From: Sialis fuliginosa
Lineage: Eukaryota; Arthropoda; Insecta; Megaloptera; Sialidae
NCBI GenBank assembly: GCA_961205875.1
Contig: OY540809.1
Span: forward strand, 34,484,267 to 34,548,266
DNA length: 64,000 nt
Direction: 5' to 3'
A program made the position numbers and the translations under genes. Positions 1 to 11,093 of the stretch are shown piece after piece (positions within the stretch are counted from its first letter, which is position 1; the number at the start of each line of letters is the position of its first letter). The notes beneath the pieces were generated by a model that saw only the letters and a program-made list of their open reading frames with translations, ran no database searches and was not told the origin of the DNA.

Positions 1-575
1 TTTTTTTTAAATTTCCTCGATGAAATATGAACCATTATAGTATGTTTATTGTTTATATTATTTACTTTTCTAATAAAAAAACTTATTGCACAAAAATCAC
101 AAAATAGATATATAAAAATATATCGGACAGAAATACTACCCTGAACTATACTAAGCTACCAATCTTAGAAAAAGAGATATATATATTCCAAACTACACTG
201 CATCTCTCTCTCATTTTTTGAACAGATGTTACACCATTGTGTTAATACAGAATGCAATGTCCATTCTCTATGTCTATGGTACAAGCCATTTTCTTATAGA
301 GTAAGTGGCAAACTAAAGAAGATTGGTACCCAGGGTGGAATGTTATATCTATGCTAATGAATGACCTTTTTTTGTTGTCATGTCAAATTTGGCACCCTCT
401 AAAATTACTTTTGACGCCCCCTTGTACCTTGGCACCCAGGACGACCCGCCACCCTTAGTTCGCAACTGTCAACAGTCATTCCATAAATAAATAATCACTT
501 TTTAGGTCAACCTCGAGGATTTTCATGAATTTACAATATGTTATAAAGGCTATTGTAAGGATATGTTCCAGCATA
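1..575. other. AT-rich DNA, no gene seen
   Basis: No open frame of note. The stretch at 395-450 (CACCC/GGCACC pattern) resembles a broken MITE end, but no partner end was found. Confidence 0.4.
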
Positions 576-1107
576 TTTTTAATTTTTTATAATTATTTAT
601 AAAAAAGTTATAACGTATTGAATTTTTAGGCTAATTTTTTTTAATGCCAAATATCACAAAAACTATACATTTTACGCAAAATTATCAAGAGTGCTTTTTG
701 ATCGACAAAAATACGGGATTATATAAAAAAAATCTTTTGGACACAAAATATTAATTTATCTACATATATTTTTTATAAAAATAAAAACAAAAATGAAAAT
801 TTGAACAAATATTCATGCTTCGATTTTTTTGAAAAAAATATATGTTATAGCTTATATTATTTTTTTGAAGATAATGCCGTTTGGCTAGTTAGTTTATTCT
901 TAATACTTTTTAAGATATAAATTTGTAAGTGCAGCACCGAGCCCGTATAGAATATTCAGGCTAACTCTCGGGCGGTGCGGGCGCATTGCTCGGCGCTGTA
1001 CGTAAAAATGTTAAAAAGTATTAAGAGTAAACTAACTAGCCAAACGGCATTATCTTCAGAATAAAATAAGCTATAACATATATTTTTTTCAAAAAAATCA
1101 AAGCATA
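576..1107. repeat. Fold-back repeat with ~95-bp arms
   Basis: Positions 814-912 and 1012-1107 are inverted copies of each other (GCCGTTTGGCTAGTTAG in the left arm, CTAACTAGCCAAACGGC in the right). The ~100-bp spacer is unusually GC-rich (GGCGGTGCGGGCGCATTGC). The left half, from about 576, recurs at 4107-4440 without the second arm. Confidence 0.75.
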
Positions 1108-1587
1108 ACTATTTGTGTCATACAGACACCTGTTTACTTCACTTTGCCTTTTAATTAATGTCTATTTTAGCATTAGGGGGTCTACGGTTTACGTTACGAT
1201 TTGTGGGCCATGCCTTTATGTGTTGTGTACAAGTAAAACAAAGTTATAAACATTAGTCAATTTCTCAAATAAATATTAGTTTGTTTACAAAATTATAAGC
1301 AAATAAAACAACTAAGAGAACGTAATGTCGTCTATTTGAAAAAACCTCATTTCATTCTAGTTCTAGTTGATAGTTCGAATTCGAATTAATAATATATAAA
1401 AAGTCGTGAAATAGATTTAAAAATCTTTAGAATCTCTGTATTAAAACATACATACTCGTACATAAGTGTATGATTGACAGTGACTATAACAATCGAGATA
1501 AATAAAATAATTCAATTGTATTTTTAGTTATTCAATTGATTTTATCATCCGATAGGTACAAGAAATATTTTTTTAAGTTAAATGTGG

Positions 1588-2346
1588 AAAAACATCTGCC
1601 AAGTAAATGCACAGTGCTTCCTCGTGCTAAATTCACCAAAAGTAGTTAGTTATTGAACAATTTAATTAATTAAAAACCGATAAAGTGTTGCCCAGCAATG
1701 GTTAACCATTTAATTTTTTTTAATTTTACAAAAAAATATTAGTTCGAAAGTTTTCTTAAGACGCACCTGATTATTTTTTCGTATATTTTTAATTTTTTGA
1801 TAATTTCAATCTAAACATCAAAATTACATTTAAAACGTCAAATTGACATTTAAAACGTCAAAATGACATTTAATATGTCAAAGTAAATATCAATTTAAAA
1901 AAAATACAAAACACTATTTAAAAAAAATTAAATTGAGATAAATCTTTGTAAGGAAATATTTTACAACAAACGTTGTAGATCCATATTATAGAAAATTGAA
2001 TGCTCTACAAAAATGAAACCATAAAATTTTTACGTAACATGTATCGTTCTTGACATATTATGAAAAAATATTTTTTTTGGGATGTCACCCCTACTCCTTA
2101 CACAGACCCAACCATCCAACTAAGTTTCATTAATATCTTTCAGTGGTTCATGAGTTATGCGTGTGATAAGGATTCAAGGGACACACACACACACATACGG
2201 ACAGACAAACAGACACGGACCGAAAAGTGTTTGTCTTGACCTGAAACAGAAAGACTAATTTCAAATTTTGAAATTGGAGAACACATTTTTTGCCTCATTC
2301 TAAAACGATCACAAAGCTTCTCGTATCTTCAATAATGCGAGGAAGC
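1588..2346 (+). mobile_element. Family Z element, copy 1
   Basis: It begins ACATCTGCCAAGTAAATG and ends ATAATGCGAGGAAGCA. Other copies lie at 27984-28778, 28800-29618 (inverted), 55679-56487 and 58060-58733. The interior carries AATGACATTTAAAACGTC repeats, a CAGTGGTTCATGAGTTATG stretch and a GACAGAC-type run. The ends can pair through GCTTCCTCG and CGAGGAAGC. There is no coding capacity. Confidence 0.75.
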
Positions 2347-2487
2347 AAAATTAAATATGTACGTACTTACGTACATATAGAGATTATTTTATCAAAAACA
2401 TTTATTTATCAATGCAAATAAAAATAGAAACATAATTTAGACAGTATAAATGTAAGCCTTGAATATAAAAAATTAATAAAATGTTTT

Positions 2488-2756
2488 TTAAACAAGCTTT
2501 TATTAAAAATGCACTAAAAATTACAAAAAAATTTCAGCTATCACAAAATTTTCAGGTTTGTATGACAAACTAATAAAAACGTGGGGTTTTCACATTCTGA
2601 AAGCCATAATTAATTTATTCTTTTACAAAAGCTATACATTTGCCTTCATGAGCACCCCACGCTTTTAATGGTTTTAGTCATACAAACCTTAACATTTTGT
2701 GATAGCTGAAAATTATTTTTTTAATTCTTAGTGCACTTTTAATAAATTTTTATTTT
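2488..2756. repeat. Small palindromic MITE-like repeat
   Basis: The arms 2488-2590 and about 2646-2756 are inverted copies (left ATTTCAGCTATCACAAAATT, right TTTTGTGATAGCTGAAAA). No target duplication was identified. Confidence 0.6.
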
Positions 2757-2851
2757 CAAATTTTTAGTAACTGGCTGACTGACTAACTAATTAACTATCT
2801 AACATACTTATAGGTAAAGCTCGTCAAACCTTTTCGATTGATACCAAGGGG

Positions 2852-3331
2852 CAGGCCCCACTTTCCTACTGGGCACTCTGGGCACGTGCCCAGGGCCCCG
2901 CGATCGATTGGGGGCCCCATATCACTAAACGATAACCGATATTTATTACCGAAAAACATATTTATTTCGAAGGCTTTCCGATTTCAACATGTTTAGATAA
3001 ATTTAAATATATAAAAATACAATTTAATGGTATACTAATTACCTACACTGTTTTAAAATCATCAGTGAACTAGTTTTTCATATACTTAATTTTTGAAGGG
3101 AAAACTTCTTTAGCTCCGTTGGCGGGTAATTTAAAACTCGATGTAACATGTCATGGATTATATTATATTATCAATTCATTTAATTAATGTGACTGTAGAA
3201 ATAAAAATAAATCTAGAACCTTGCTTATCTACTTTCTTTGTCTATCCTAACAAAATAGTGCTCTGTCAAGGTCATAGGGGCCCCAAAATCGTAATGTACC
3301 CAGGGCCTCCAATAGGTTAAAGACGGCCCTG
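2852..3331. mobile_element. Non-autonomous hAT element with perfect 8-bp target duplication
   Basis: The element starts CAGGCCCCACTTT and ends AAGACGGCCCTG. It is flanked by CCAAGGGG at 2844-2851 and 3332-3339. hAT elements make 8-bp duplications and start with CA. At 480 bp it has no transposase. Confidence 0.88.
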
Positions 3332-3339
3332 CCAAGGGG

Positions 3340-4106
3340 ATTATGACGAAAAAGATAATCCGTCATTTTGGTGCGTACGCCATATTAGGTTTAGAATGGC
3401 GTCACATAACTAATCGTATTCTACTCGTTAGATCCTTTCATTTAAACCCATATCAAGGAGGTTGTGGCAAAAAAGGTAATCCGCCATCTTGGGGCGCCTG
3501 CCATACTTATTCACGTAAGTATACAAAATTTCAAATTGATACGATAATAGGAAGTGGATGAAAAATGAGTTGTAAGATTTTCTTACATTTTTAATTATGG
3601 CTAGAGTTAATAAAAGCTTTTGTAAAAATCCAGCTTAAAAGACACGGGTTGACCTCAGAATTCAAGATACAGCGAATATTATAAAATTTATAAATGGTTA
3701 TAATAATATATGTAAATAATTATACATATTAATTATTTATTAACCAATGCAACAAAGAACAAAACATTTCATTTGAATTCCATAACTAAAAATAAAACAA
3801 AGAGAAATTATCAGGGCTGGATCTACTACAAAAGTAACTAAATAATTTTCATTTTTAAATTCAGCTGTGGAAAATATGGTTATATTTGAAATGTGGTTTA
3901 AAACGTGAACTCAATCACTCAATCTGCTTCACAACGAACTGGTTATTATTATTATTAATTGGTTACGACCATAGACATAGAGAATGGACCACGCATCTGA
4001 CTCGAGAGCAGAGTCGTGTCAAAAGAAAGAGATGGAAACAGGTTTGGAATATACTTGCCCTTTTTTAAACAGGAGTGTAACTATTTCATTCTTGGCCCAT
4101 TGTTTC
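3340..4106. other. AT-rich DNA, no gene seen
   Basis: Short open frames at 3343-3561 and 3886-4068 have no recognisable domain and no support from repeats or splice sites, so they are treated as chance. Confidence 0.4.
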
Positions 4107-4440
4107 AGCATATTTTTAATTTTTTATAATTATTTATAAAAAAATTATAACGTATTGAATTTTTTAGCTAATTTTTTTTAATGCCAAATATCTTAAAAAC
4201 TGTACATTTTACACAAAAATATAAAGAGAGCTTTTTGATCGACAAAAGACAGGATTATATAAAAAAAAATCTTTTTTAAACGAAATTATTTTTTATAAAA
4301 AATAAAAAGCAAAAATGAAAATTTTAACAAATACTCATGCTTCGATTTTTTTGAAAAAAATATATGTTATGGCTTATTTTATTTTGAAGATAATGCCGTT
4401 TGGCTAGTTAGTTTACTCTTAATACTTTTTAAGATTTTAC
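4107..4440 (+). repeat. Second copy of the 576-912 repeat
   Basis: It matches 576-915 almost base for base, including ATGCCGTTTGGCTAGTTAG, but lacks the inverted second arm. It is a truncated copy. Confidence 0.75.
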
Positions 4441-4922
4441 AATGAGTAAATATATTGTTAGCCTAAATTTAAATAATGAAAAGTCCCGGTCCTGCACAAG
4501 GAAACTAATTAAAACGCATCTGTCATTAATATTGCTACATTGTATTTATAAATGTAAATATCTACATATATACAAATTGAGCACATAGTAATAGTGATAT
4601 TAGCAATGCAGTCTGAACAAGATCTAAGCATGCGTTGATTACACAATACAGAGCGCGTGGACGTTCCACCTAAGCCAACAACAAAATGCAGCGGCAACTG
4701 CATCTGCATGTATGTAGGTGTGATACGCGGCTCTGTTCTTAGCTGCACCTCAGTGATGTTCAAAGTAGTTATTCGTTTGTTTAATTTTTTAAATAAAATA
4801 GCAGATTTTATGAACGATATATTTTTAGTTCATAGGGTGAATGCATCTATTCCTGTCATGTTTAGAGATATATTTATAATAAAATAACAAATTAAAAGTA
4901 TAATATTTGAAAAAATTAAATG
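4441..4922. other. Unique-looking stretch with one GC-richer patch
   Basis: Bases 4640-4755 are richer in G and C than their surroundings and open in several frames, but no domain or splice pair supports an exon. Confidence 0.3.
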
Positions 4923-5690
4923 AAAAGCTATAAGCATGCAGAACATGCCATTGCATCGATTTGATTGATTTTTTTTTTTGGAAGTCACATTCTATTTAAT
5001 TTTCAACCTGACGAAATATTAGCTTCCAAAAATTTATAGTTTTCGAAAAAAAATTTTTTTTCGATTTTCAAAAAAAAAATTTTTGTTGATAATCTGTTTG
5101 ATAGTGCTTGTAATATATTATAGAGATACTTATGACTCATCAGAGGTAATTTTGTTATGATCCTCTGTACATGGTAAACCAGAACAAAAAATTTATAAAA
5201 TTTAAAAAATAAAAAAATGTTTTAATTCGGAGGGCAATCACCATTTTTTCATATATTATACCTTGTATGTACCCAAACAACATATTAAAATTCCAAATTG
5301 ATTCAAATGGTATAACATATCGTATCGGCGCGACGCGAGCGTGGCGCGGGCGAGTGCAAGTGTCTTAATATATACTTTTAAAACATCTCTAATTTGTTGC
5401 TAAAGAGGGCTGGACTACTGTGTGATTGAATCAATTTAACTTTTTTCTCTCTAATAGATTGCTTTTTAAGTAAAATTAAATCGCCTTAAATGTCTGTGCT
5501 TTAATATATTCATGTTTGCTGAGAATTTTTTTTTTTTTTTAAATCGAAAAAATATTTTTTATCGAAAACTATAAATTTTTGGAAGCTAATATTTGGTCAG
5601 GCTGAAAGTTAAGTAGAATGTGACTTTAAAAAAAATCAACAAAATCAATGTAAAGGCAGGTTTTGCATGTTTACCCGGCTATAGCCTTTT
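4923..5690 (+). mobile_element. Family A element (TATAGCC termini), copy 1
   Basis: It has ~140-bp inverted termini: the left end reads AAAAGCTATAAGCATGCAG and the right end CCCGGCTATAGCCTTTT. Both arms contain ATTAGCTTCCAAAAATTTAT or its complement. Relatives occur at 44731-45360, at about 51965-52818 (inverted) and as a fragment at 20702-20722. It is a non-coding MITE. Confidence 0.75.
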
Positions 5691-5831
5691 GAAAACTCAA
5701 CACTTGACGCAGATTAGTTGAGGACAGTAAATCGTCAATTTTCTAACCATGACTTCACGCTGAGGCAAACTTTTCTTACAATTAGTTTTATCTTGTGTAC
5801 GAGACCGAGAAAGATACGAGACTGGGTTAAC

Positions 5832-6562
5832 CAGTGCCGTCTTTAGGGGAGGGTGAACCAGGGCGCACAATGAGGCATAAGTGACTTTTTTGGTTTAAAT
5901 TAGTGTACAGGCTGTAATTTTTTAGTAAACTTTTTTTAATCTTTAAATTTTTTGTCGATCTGTTAAACCCGATTATGCAAAAAATAGCAAAATATAAAGA
6001 ATGTTAATTTTTTTTTAAATCCAAGAAAAATCGATTATTTGATAGCTGCTAACTAATAAATCCTTATTCAGTAATTAGAAAACCTTTAATAAGGTATTAT
6101 CTGAGATATTAACTAATCAACTTATTTGTTAGTTTATTAATTTTAATTTGTTAATAATAGGAGAAAGAGGTCTCGACGGTCTTAGAGAATTTGATAGTCT
6201 TAAAGTTAACGATGTAAGCTATATTTAAAAAAAAAAGTTGGGGTGTGTAGGATCGCGCCAAGCTGAGATATTAACTATTTAATTTATGTGTTAATGTATC
6301 AATTTTATTTGTTAATAATAGGGGAAGGCGGTCTCGACGGTCTTAGGGCATTTGATAGTCTCAAAATTAATGATGTAAGCTATATTTAAAAAGAAAAACG
6401 TTGAGGTCTGTAGGATTGTGCCAAGCTGAGATATTAATTATTCTTTTTAATTTATCAATTTTAATTAACATTTTCGGTGATTTTTTAAACATTTTTTCAG
6501 AGGGAGTGAGGGCGGAAAAATAAATCTCGCCCAGGGCGCCAGACTTGCTATGGCCGGTTCTG
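5832..6562 (+). mobile_element. Non-autonomous hAT element with internal tandem repeat
   Basis: The ends are CAGTGCCGTCTTTAGG and GGCCGGTTCTG, with perfect 8-bp duplications GGGTTAAC at 5824-5831 and 6563-6570. Inside, a unit of about 160 bp (GGTCTCGACGGTCTTAG to GCCAAGCTGAGATATTAA) is present twice. The same family lies inverted at 11094-11844. Confidence 0.88.
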
Positions 6563-6570
6563 GGGTTAAC

Positions 6571-7192
6571 ATTTAACTAGACGAGATTGAGATGAAATCG
6601 TTCAGATTTATATTTACCTTTTCACGTGTGGCCTAATAAAAAAAAATTAACTTAAATTTTTTGAAGCTGATTTTTCTCAAAACATGTTTTTTTTAGAATA
6701 CTGAAATTTTTGCGGGTGCCCCCTCCCCCCCAGTTAATACGCCACTGGTGTTAAGCCATAGTAAATCAATGTTGCTAAACATAAAAGTAATTTCTTGATT
6801 TACGTAACTAACCATCGCAAATCTGAAAGCTCAAAGCTTTGTAGTTAGGTATTACGAACACAGCTGTCTATTTAATGAGCCAATAGTGGGGACGAGCACG
6901 TGTACGTACAGATAAACACAAACAAGTGTGGTTGGTGGTTACGGCTCCAGTCCGCTTTGACAGCTTGTAGAGTGTAGATGTTGCATTCTTCGTGTTTTGT
7001 GATTACGGCCATTGTTTATAAACAAACTCACTGCATGGTTATTGAATAATATGGTTCCTCTTAAAGGAAAACCTTCGTTTCTTCTTCTTCTTCATATTAT
7101 CGTTGTGTAATTGTTTTATTATTTTTGTGTGTTTGATGGCAGAGGATATTTATGAAGAAAGGTACTGTTTTTTGTTTGTTATATTTATATTA
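6571..7192. other. Mostly unique DNA, possible promoter-like patch
   Basis: The patch 6870-7060 is not repeated elsewhere in the window and holds a CCAAT box (GAGCCAATAG). It could be an unrecognised 5' exon or promoter of the downstream gene, but nothing confirms this. Confidence 0.25.
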
Positions 7193-7773
7193 GGGTGTTT
7201 TATTATTTTTATTTTTTCGGTCCCATTGGTCTATGTTTTAGCTTTGAATCAAATGTGCCAAAAGTATTTTTCCCGTTTGATTATAACATGGCAATAATTA
7301 CTTTTTTACTTATGTGTGAAAAGCTCATTGAAAAAAAAATTTGAAATTTTCTTAGCGGAATATTTTGTAGAGAATTAAGTGCTCAATTCATAAATCCAGT
7401 AATTTTAAAGGTATGTTTGTTTAAAAAATGTTATAAAAATTTGATTTTACTTTTTATTATATTTTTTAAACGAATATATCTTTGAAATACTGGATATATG
7501 AATTAAGCACTTGGGATCTTTTTTGCAGGAAATTTAATTCTCTATAGTATGCTGCTGTAGGAAATCAAAACAAATAAATTTTTCAAGGAGCTATTCACGC
7601 ATAAGTAAAAAAATAATTTTTCCCATGTTAATCAAATGGGAAAAAGACTCGGTTTGCGCCGTTCACAGGTTTGATTTACGAGAAACTGAAATTTTGGCAC
7701 AATTTAGGTACTTTTGATCCAAAGCTAAAATATAGGTTAATGGGACCGAAAAAATAAAAATAAAAAAACACCC
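7193..7773. mobile_element. Family G palindromic MITE (GGGTGTTTT termini)
   Basis: It begins GGGTGTTTTATTATT and ends AAAAAAACACCC. The arms match over at least 130 bp (CTATGTTTTAGCTTTG left, CAAAGCTAAAATATAG right). The same family forms the outer shell at 51777-52897. Confidence 0.75.
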
Positions 7774-8059
7774 AAATCTATATCCTTATTTATCAATATT
7801 GTTGTAAGTTGGTGTCTATACCCTGATTGATTAGTGTATACTTACATATATACATTTTAACAGAAAATTTGCCTCAATTAAATCACACTGTGAGTTAAAA
7901 TTGTGCTCCATTTATAAGTATTCATAATTTTGAAAAAATAATTTTGGACTAATTTTAATATCTTTTGATCAAATCTTAATAAAAATAGTTCGTAAACTTT
8001 TAAAAGTATATTACATCTATTGTTATCAATATAGCATCACTGGATGGTCTAGTTTTTCT

Positions 8060-9000
8060 ATTTGGATAGCAGAGCTGTCACAAGTACTCACATCAGTGAA
8101 GTACTTGAAGTTTGAAGTATAATGTCTGGTATTATAAAGGAGCTAACAAGCACTCTCAAATATGTCGAAAAAGTATACGTATATTTAATTAATCATCAAA
8201 CGATAATATTAGACTATCAAATACTATCAAACGAATATCAAATGATTAAACATAAAATTAACTAAAAATATGCATTGGGGGGGGGGGGGGGGGGCTAACT
8301 TTTCTCAAATGGGGTATTAATTCTGTACTAGTATCTAGTGTATGGATTAGCTATGGAATTTAGAACAGTGACACTTCAACTAATTGTAACACAGTTGGCA
8401 TCTTTGACCGTACAAAATAATTTTCATAATTTCATCACTGTTTTAATACCGTTGGTGTTTACCTACAACGTGTGCGCGAAACTTGTCAAAGTCTTCAACA
8501 AACTCCAAAATAACTGTCATATAAGTCATAAGTGACCAGGTCTCAGGTTTTGAGTGCAATTTCTCCGGGTTTTGCAAAAAATGATGACGACTAAAAAAAA
8601 GGTCGTAAAAAATAGAGCAGGGGGCGTTTATTTTAATAAATTTTATGAAAATAAAAAAAAGATAATAAAAAGGGGTCTTTGTTTTCATGTCAGGGTTTAC
8701 AAAAACTAAAATCTGGTCACCCTAAATACCGGACATAAGTATTCAGTACTAACAATAAGTTAAAGTACTTGTATCAAGTAATTTTTGTTAAAGTATTTGA
8801 AGTAAATATTTCAATTACTTCACTAGTTAAAATCAAGTATAAAATTCAAGTATTATGAAAAAGTACTTGAAGTTTTAAGTACTTCAAGCTATTTTTTAAT
8901 GTGAAGTGCTTGTTAAATACATACTTCAAATATATTACTTGAAGTACCAAAAAAGACTTTTTCAAGTATTTTACTTTTAAGTATTGATTTGGACGTATAG
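8060..9000. repeat. AAGTACTT-rich low-complexity element, split by an insertion
   Basis: The flanks 8085-8122 and 8736-8990 are dense in the palindromic hexamer AAGTAC/AGTACTT. They are parts of one block interrupted by the Harbinger-type insertion at 8123-8735. A similar block is at 30862-31150. Confidence 0.55.
8123..8735 (+). mobile_element. Harbinger-type MITE, copy 1, with TAA target duplication
   Basis: The ends are TGTCTGGTATTATAAAGG and AAATACCGGACA, flanked by TAA at 8120-8122 and 8736-8738. PIF/Harbinger elements duplicate TWA. The interior at 8338-8535 is nearly identical to 63088-63260. A 17-base G run stands at 8278-8294. The part from 8540 (TTCTCCGGGTTTTGC) recurs inverted at 60065-60270. 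Confidence 0.78.
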
Positions 9001-9764
9001 AATAGAATTATTTTTGTTCAAACGGGGATTTTATATTTAGGTCGTATACTTATTGTTAAATGCTAAAAATAAACATAATGTACACTAATGAGCTTAAATA
9101 GTAAATACTAAAGGTCAATTCAATAAAAATAAGTTAACACAAAAGAAACCATGCAGGTATTTTCTTAAAAATTATTTTTTTTAATTGCAGAAAATCTAGA
9201 ACAAGCTTTAAATAAAATAAACTAAGAAATAAATTTTGAAAATACATATTTTTGAGTTGATTTGAAAGTTAACTAAATCCTGGGTTCAATGATTTTCAGT
9301 AGAATTCAGATCCAACCGAAACCTTCAAAATTATTAAAGGTTGTTTAAAAATTGTGAGTGGGAATTAAATTTTAATAAGTACAGCCGAGATAAATATATA
9401 GTTTTAGGAGCCATCGAAATATTATTTAATCTTAATAGTTTAAATACCTTTTAAAGTACATTTAATAATTATTAATTGACTTAAAAAAATAATTCTGTGC
9501 AAGGCTAAATAATCAAAATCATGAAGTGACAATGAAAAATTACAATTTTAAAATAATTTAAAACAGAGTTCAGAGAAAACCTTGAATGAATAGCACTTCT
9601 TTGCCTTGGTGTTTATATTGATTCATTAATAACTATTTAAAAATATAATAACTATTCCTACTTAATATATAAAATATTGTAAAAATACATTTTTTATTTG
9701 TTAAAGAATAATTTTTGTAGGCACCGTAAATCATAAATATCGGTAAACCAAAATAAAATTCAAT
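8991..9764. other. AT-rich DNA, no gene seen
   Basis: No coding signal or clear repeat ends. Confidence 0.4.
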
Positions 9765-9934
9765 CAGAGGCGTAGTTAGAGTTCGTTGCGCCCCGGGGAA
9801 GAACCGCCCCTCGGTGAGGGATTTATAATTTTGCCAAGAAAAAATTACATTATAAACAGGAGTCGGCGCCCGTATGACGTAATTTTTCCGCCTCTACGGC
9901 CTTGTGCAGTTTAGCCATCTCCTAACTACACCTG
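9765..9934. mobile_element. Short hAT-like element
   Basis: The termini CAGAGGCGTAGTTAG and CTAACTACACCTG are inverted and of hAT type. The flanking 8-mers do not match, so the target duplication has decayed or the ends are misplaced. Confidence 0.5.
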
Positions 9935-10180
9935 TATGTAAAATTGTTCATTAAAAATTAGTAATTTAATCTCTCTGGCTAAGAAATTAAAATAAAAAAT
10001 TTGACGACAACCAAAAAGAAGTTTGTTGCCGTGCCGGGCATTTGCATTAAAGCCCTTCTAGCGCTTCTCCTTATCTTGAAAACTAGAATAAACTGCATTC
10101 TTTAATACTACTGGAAAAACGAAGAAACTGTGGTTTTCACTTAAACTAAAAATATACACCTTAACCACAATAAAACAATA

Positions 10181-10232
10181 TCAGTCGACACGTGTTTCGA
10201 CTTCACATGAAGTCCTCATCAGGAGCCTAACA
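10181..10232 (-). ncRNA. Hammerhead ribozyme-like motif 1
   Basis: On the minus strand: GGCTC, CTGATGA, a stem II hairpin GACTTC/GAAGTC, GAAA, the self-complementary stem III ACACGTGT, then C and GAC. The core order matches a type I hammerhead. One extra G follows CTGATGA. Confidence 0.68.
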
Positions 10233-10417
10233 GTTCCAGACTGATACAGTCTTGGTCAAACCTAATATTTATACTAAAAGGGCTTATCTCGCTTCAATGA
10301 TTCTGACCAATCAACTGCAAGGTCTAGAAAGACTGAAGCTGGATAGGTCCGGTACCACTATTAAAAAAAAAAGTTAGTATAATATTAGGTTTGACCAAGA
10401 CTGTATCAGTCTGGAAC

Positions 10418-10472
10418 TGTTAGGCTCCTGATGAGGACTTCTTGTGAAGTCGAAACACGTGTCGAGTGACAT
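10418..10472 (+). ncRNA. Hammerhead ribozyme-like motif 2
   Basis: CTGATGA is at 10428-10434, stem II GACTTC-TTGT-GAAGTC at 10436-10451, GAAA at 10452-10455, stem III ACAC/GTGT without a loop, and the expected cleavage site GTC ends at 10463. Stem I pairs GCTC (10424-10427) with GAGT (10464-10467). The loop-less stem III implies action as a dimer, as known for hammerheads in Penelope-like elements. G35/G36 ambiguity leaves one bulged G in stem II. Confidence 0.72.
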
Positions 10473-10522
10473 TGTTTTATTGTGGTTAAGGTGTATATTT
10501 TTAGTTTAAGTGCATTCTTTAA

Positions 10523-11072
10523 AGTCGAAAATTGCGCAACTCTTTTTTTAACAACTTCTTTCTTTGGGCATAATTTACCTTTCTTACTGCCTTTTTTTAC
10601 TCTTTTCCACTTCAAATCTCTGCCTATTTGGCGTGTCGGTAGCAATCATACACTTTCAAGGGTTTCGCCCTATACCACAGGACACGTCCCAAGGTACAAC
10701 CAAAAAAAGTCCTGAGGTGTAACCAAACACACTTTTCACAAAATAAATTGTCTAATGTCTAAAAAAAATAATACGATTTAACAACTTCTTGCTATATTGC
10801 TTACTTAAATAATGATGCGACAGTACTACATCAGATAATGTCAGTAATAATGCTTAGCTTGTTTGTATACCATCTGGAAGTTGCAGCAAAATTTTACTTT
10901 CAAGGTATAAGAACTATAATCTGACACTTAAAGCTTCGAACAATGACTGAAACTGAAATAGCTTGGTGAGCAAACAAGGGACAGGGTTGCCAATATAACA
11001 TGTAATTTTGAGAATTACAGCTACAGTGGTTGGATTTCTAGAGCAATTGTCACAAGGTACAAGCCTTTCCCC
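10523..11072 (-). mobile_element. Family P element, copy 1 (truncated)
   Basis: It is the inverted relative of 19326-20105 and ends TACAAGCCTTTCCCCTA. It contains GTCCCAAGGTAC at 10686-10697. It also holds the uninterrupted target site (10905-10945) of the insertion present in the second copy. A Lys-rich minus-strand reading (residues like KKGSKKGKLCPKK) may be a transposase C-terminal remnant. Confidence 0.7.
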
Positions 11073-11093
11073 TACATATTATATGTACCTATA

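Larger units (their letters stand above)
10106..10511. mobile_element. Inverted element with two hammerhead-like motifs, copy 1 (Penelope-like terminus?)
   Basis: The arms 10124-10265 and 10382-10511 are inverted copies around a ~115-bp centre. Each arm carries a hammerhead-like motif facing outward. The insertion is bounded by TGCATTCTTTAA at 10094-10105 and 10511-10522, a 12-bp direct repeat sharing one terminal base. Penelope-like retroelements have hammerhead motifs in their long terminal repeats, often in inverted order, and make target duplications of varied length; that is the basis for the assignment. Confidence 0.7.

Noticed and set aside
4640-4760. GC-richer patch considered as an upstream exon
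   Set aside because: No acceptor-donor pair with compatible phase and no recognisable protein sequence.
7103-7297. 64-codon hydrophobic frame resembling a membrane peptide
   Set aside because: It overlaps the terminal arm of the family G MITE, and its T-rich codons explain the hydrophobicity.
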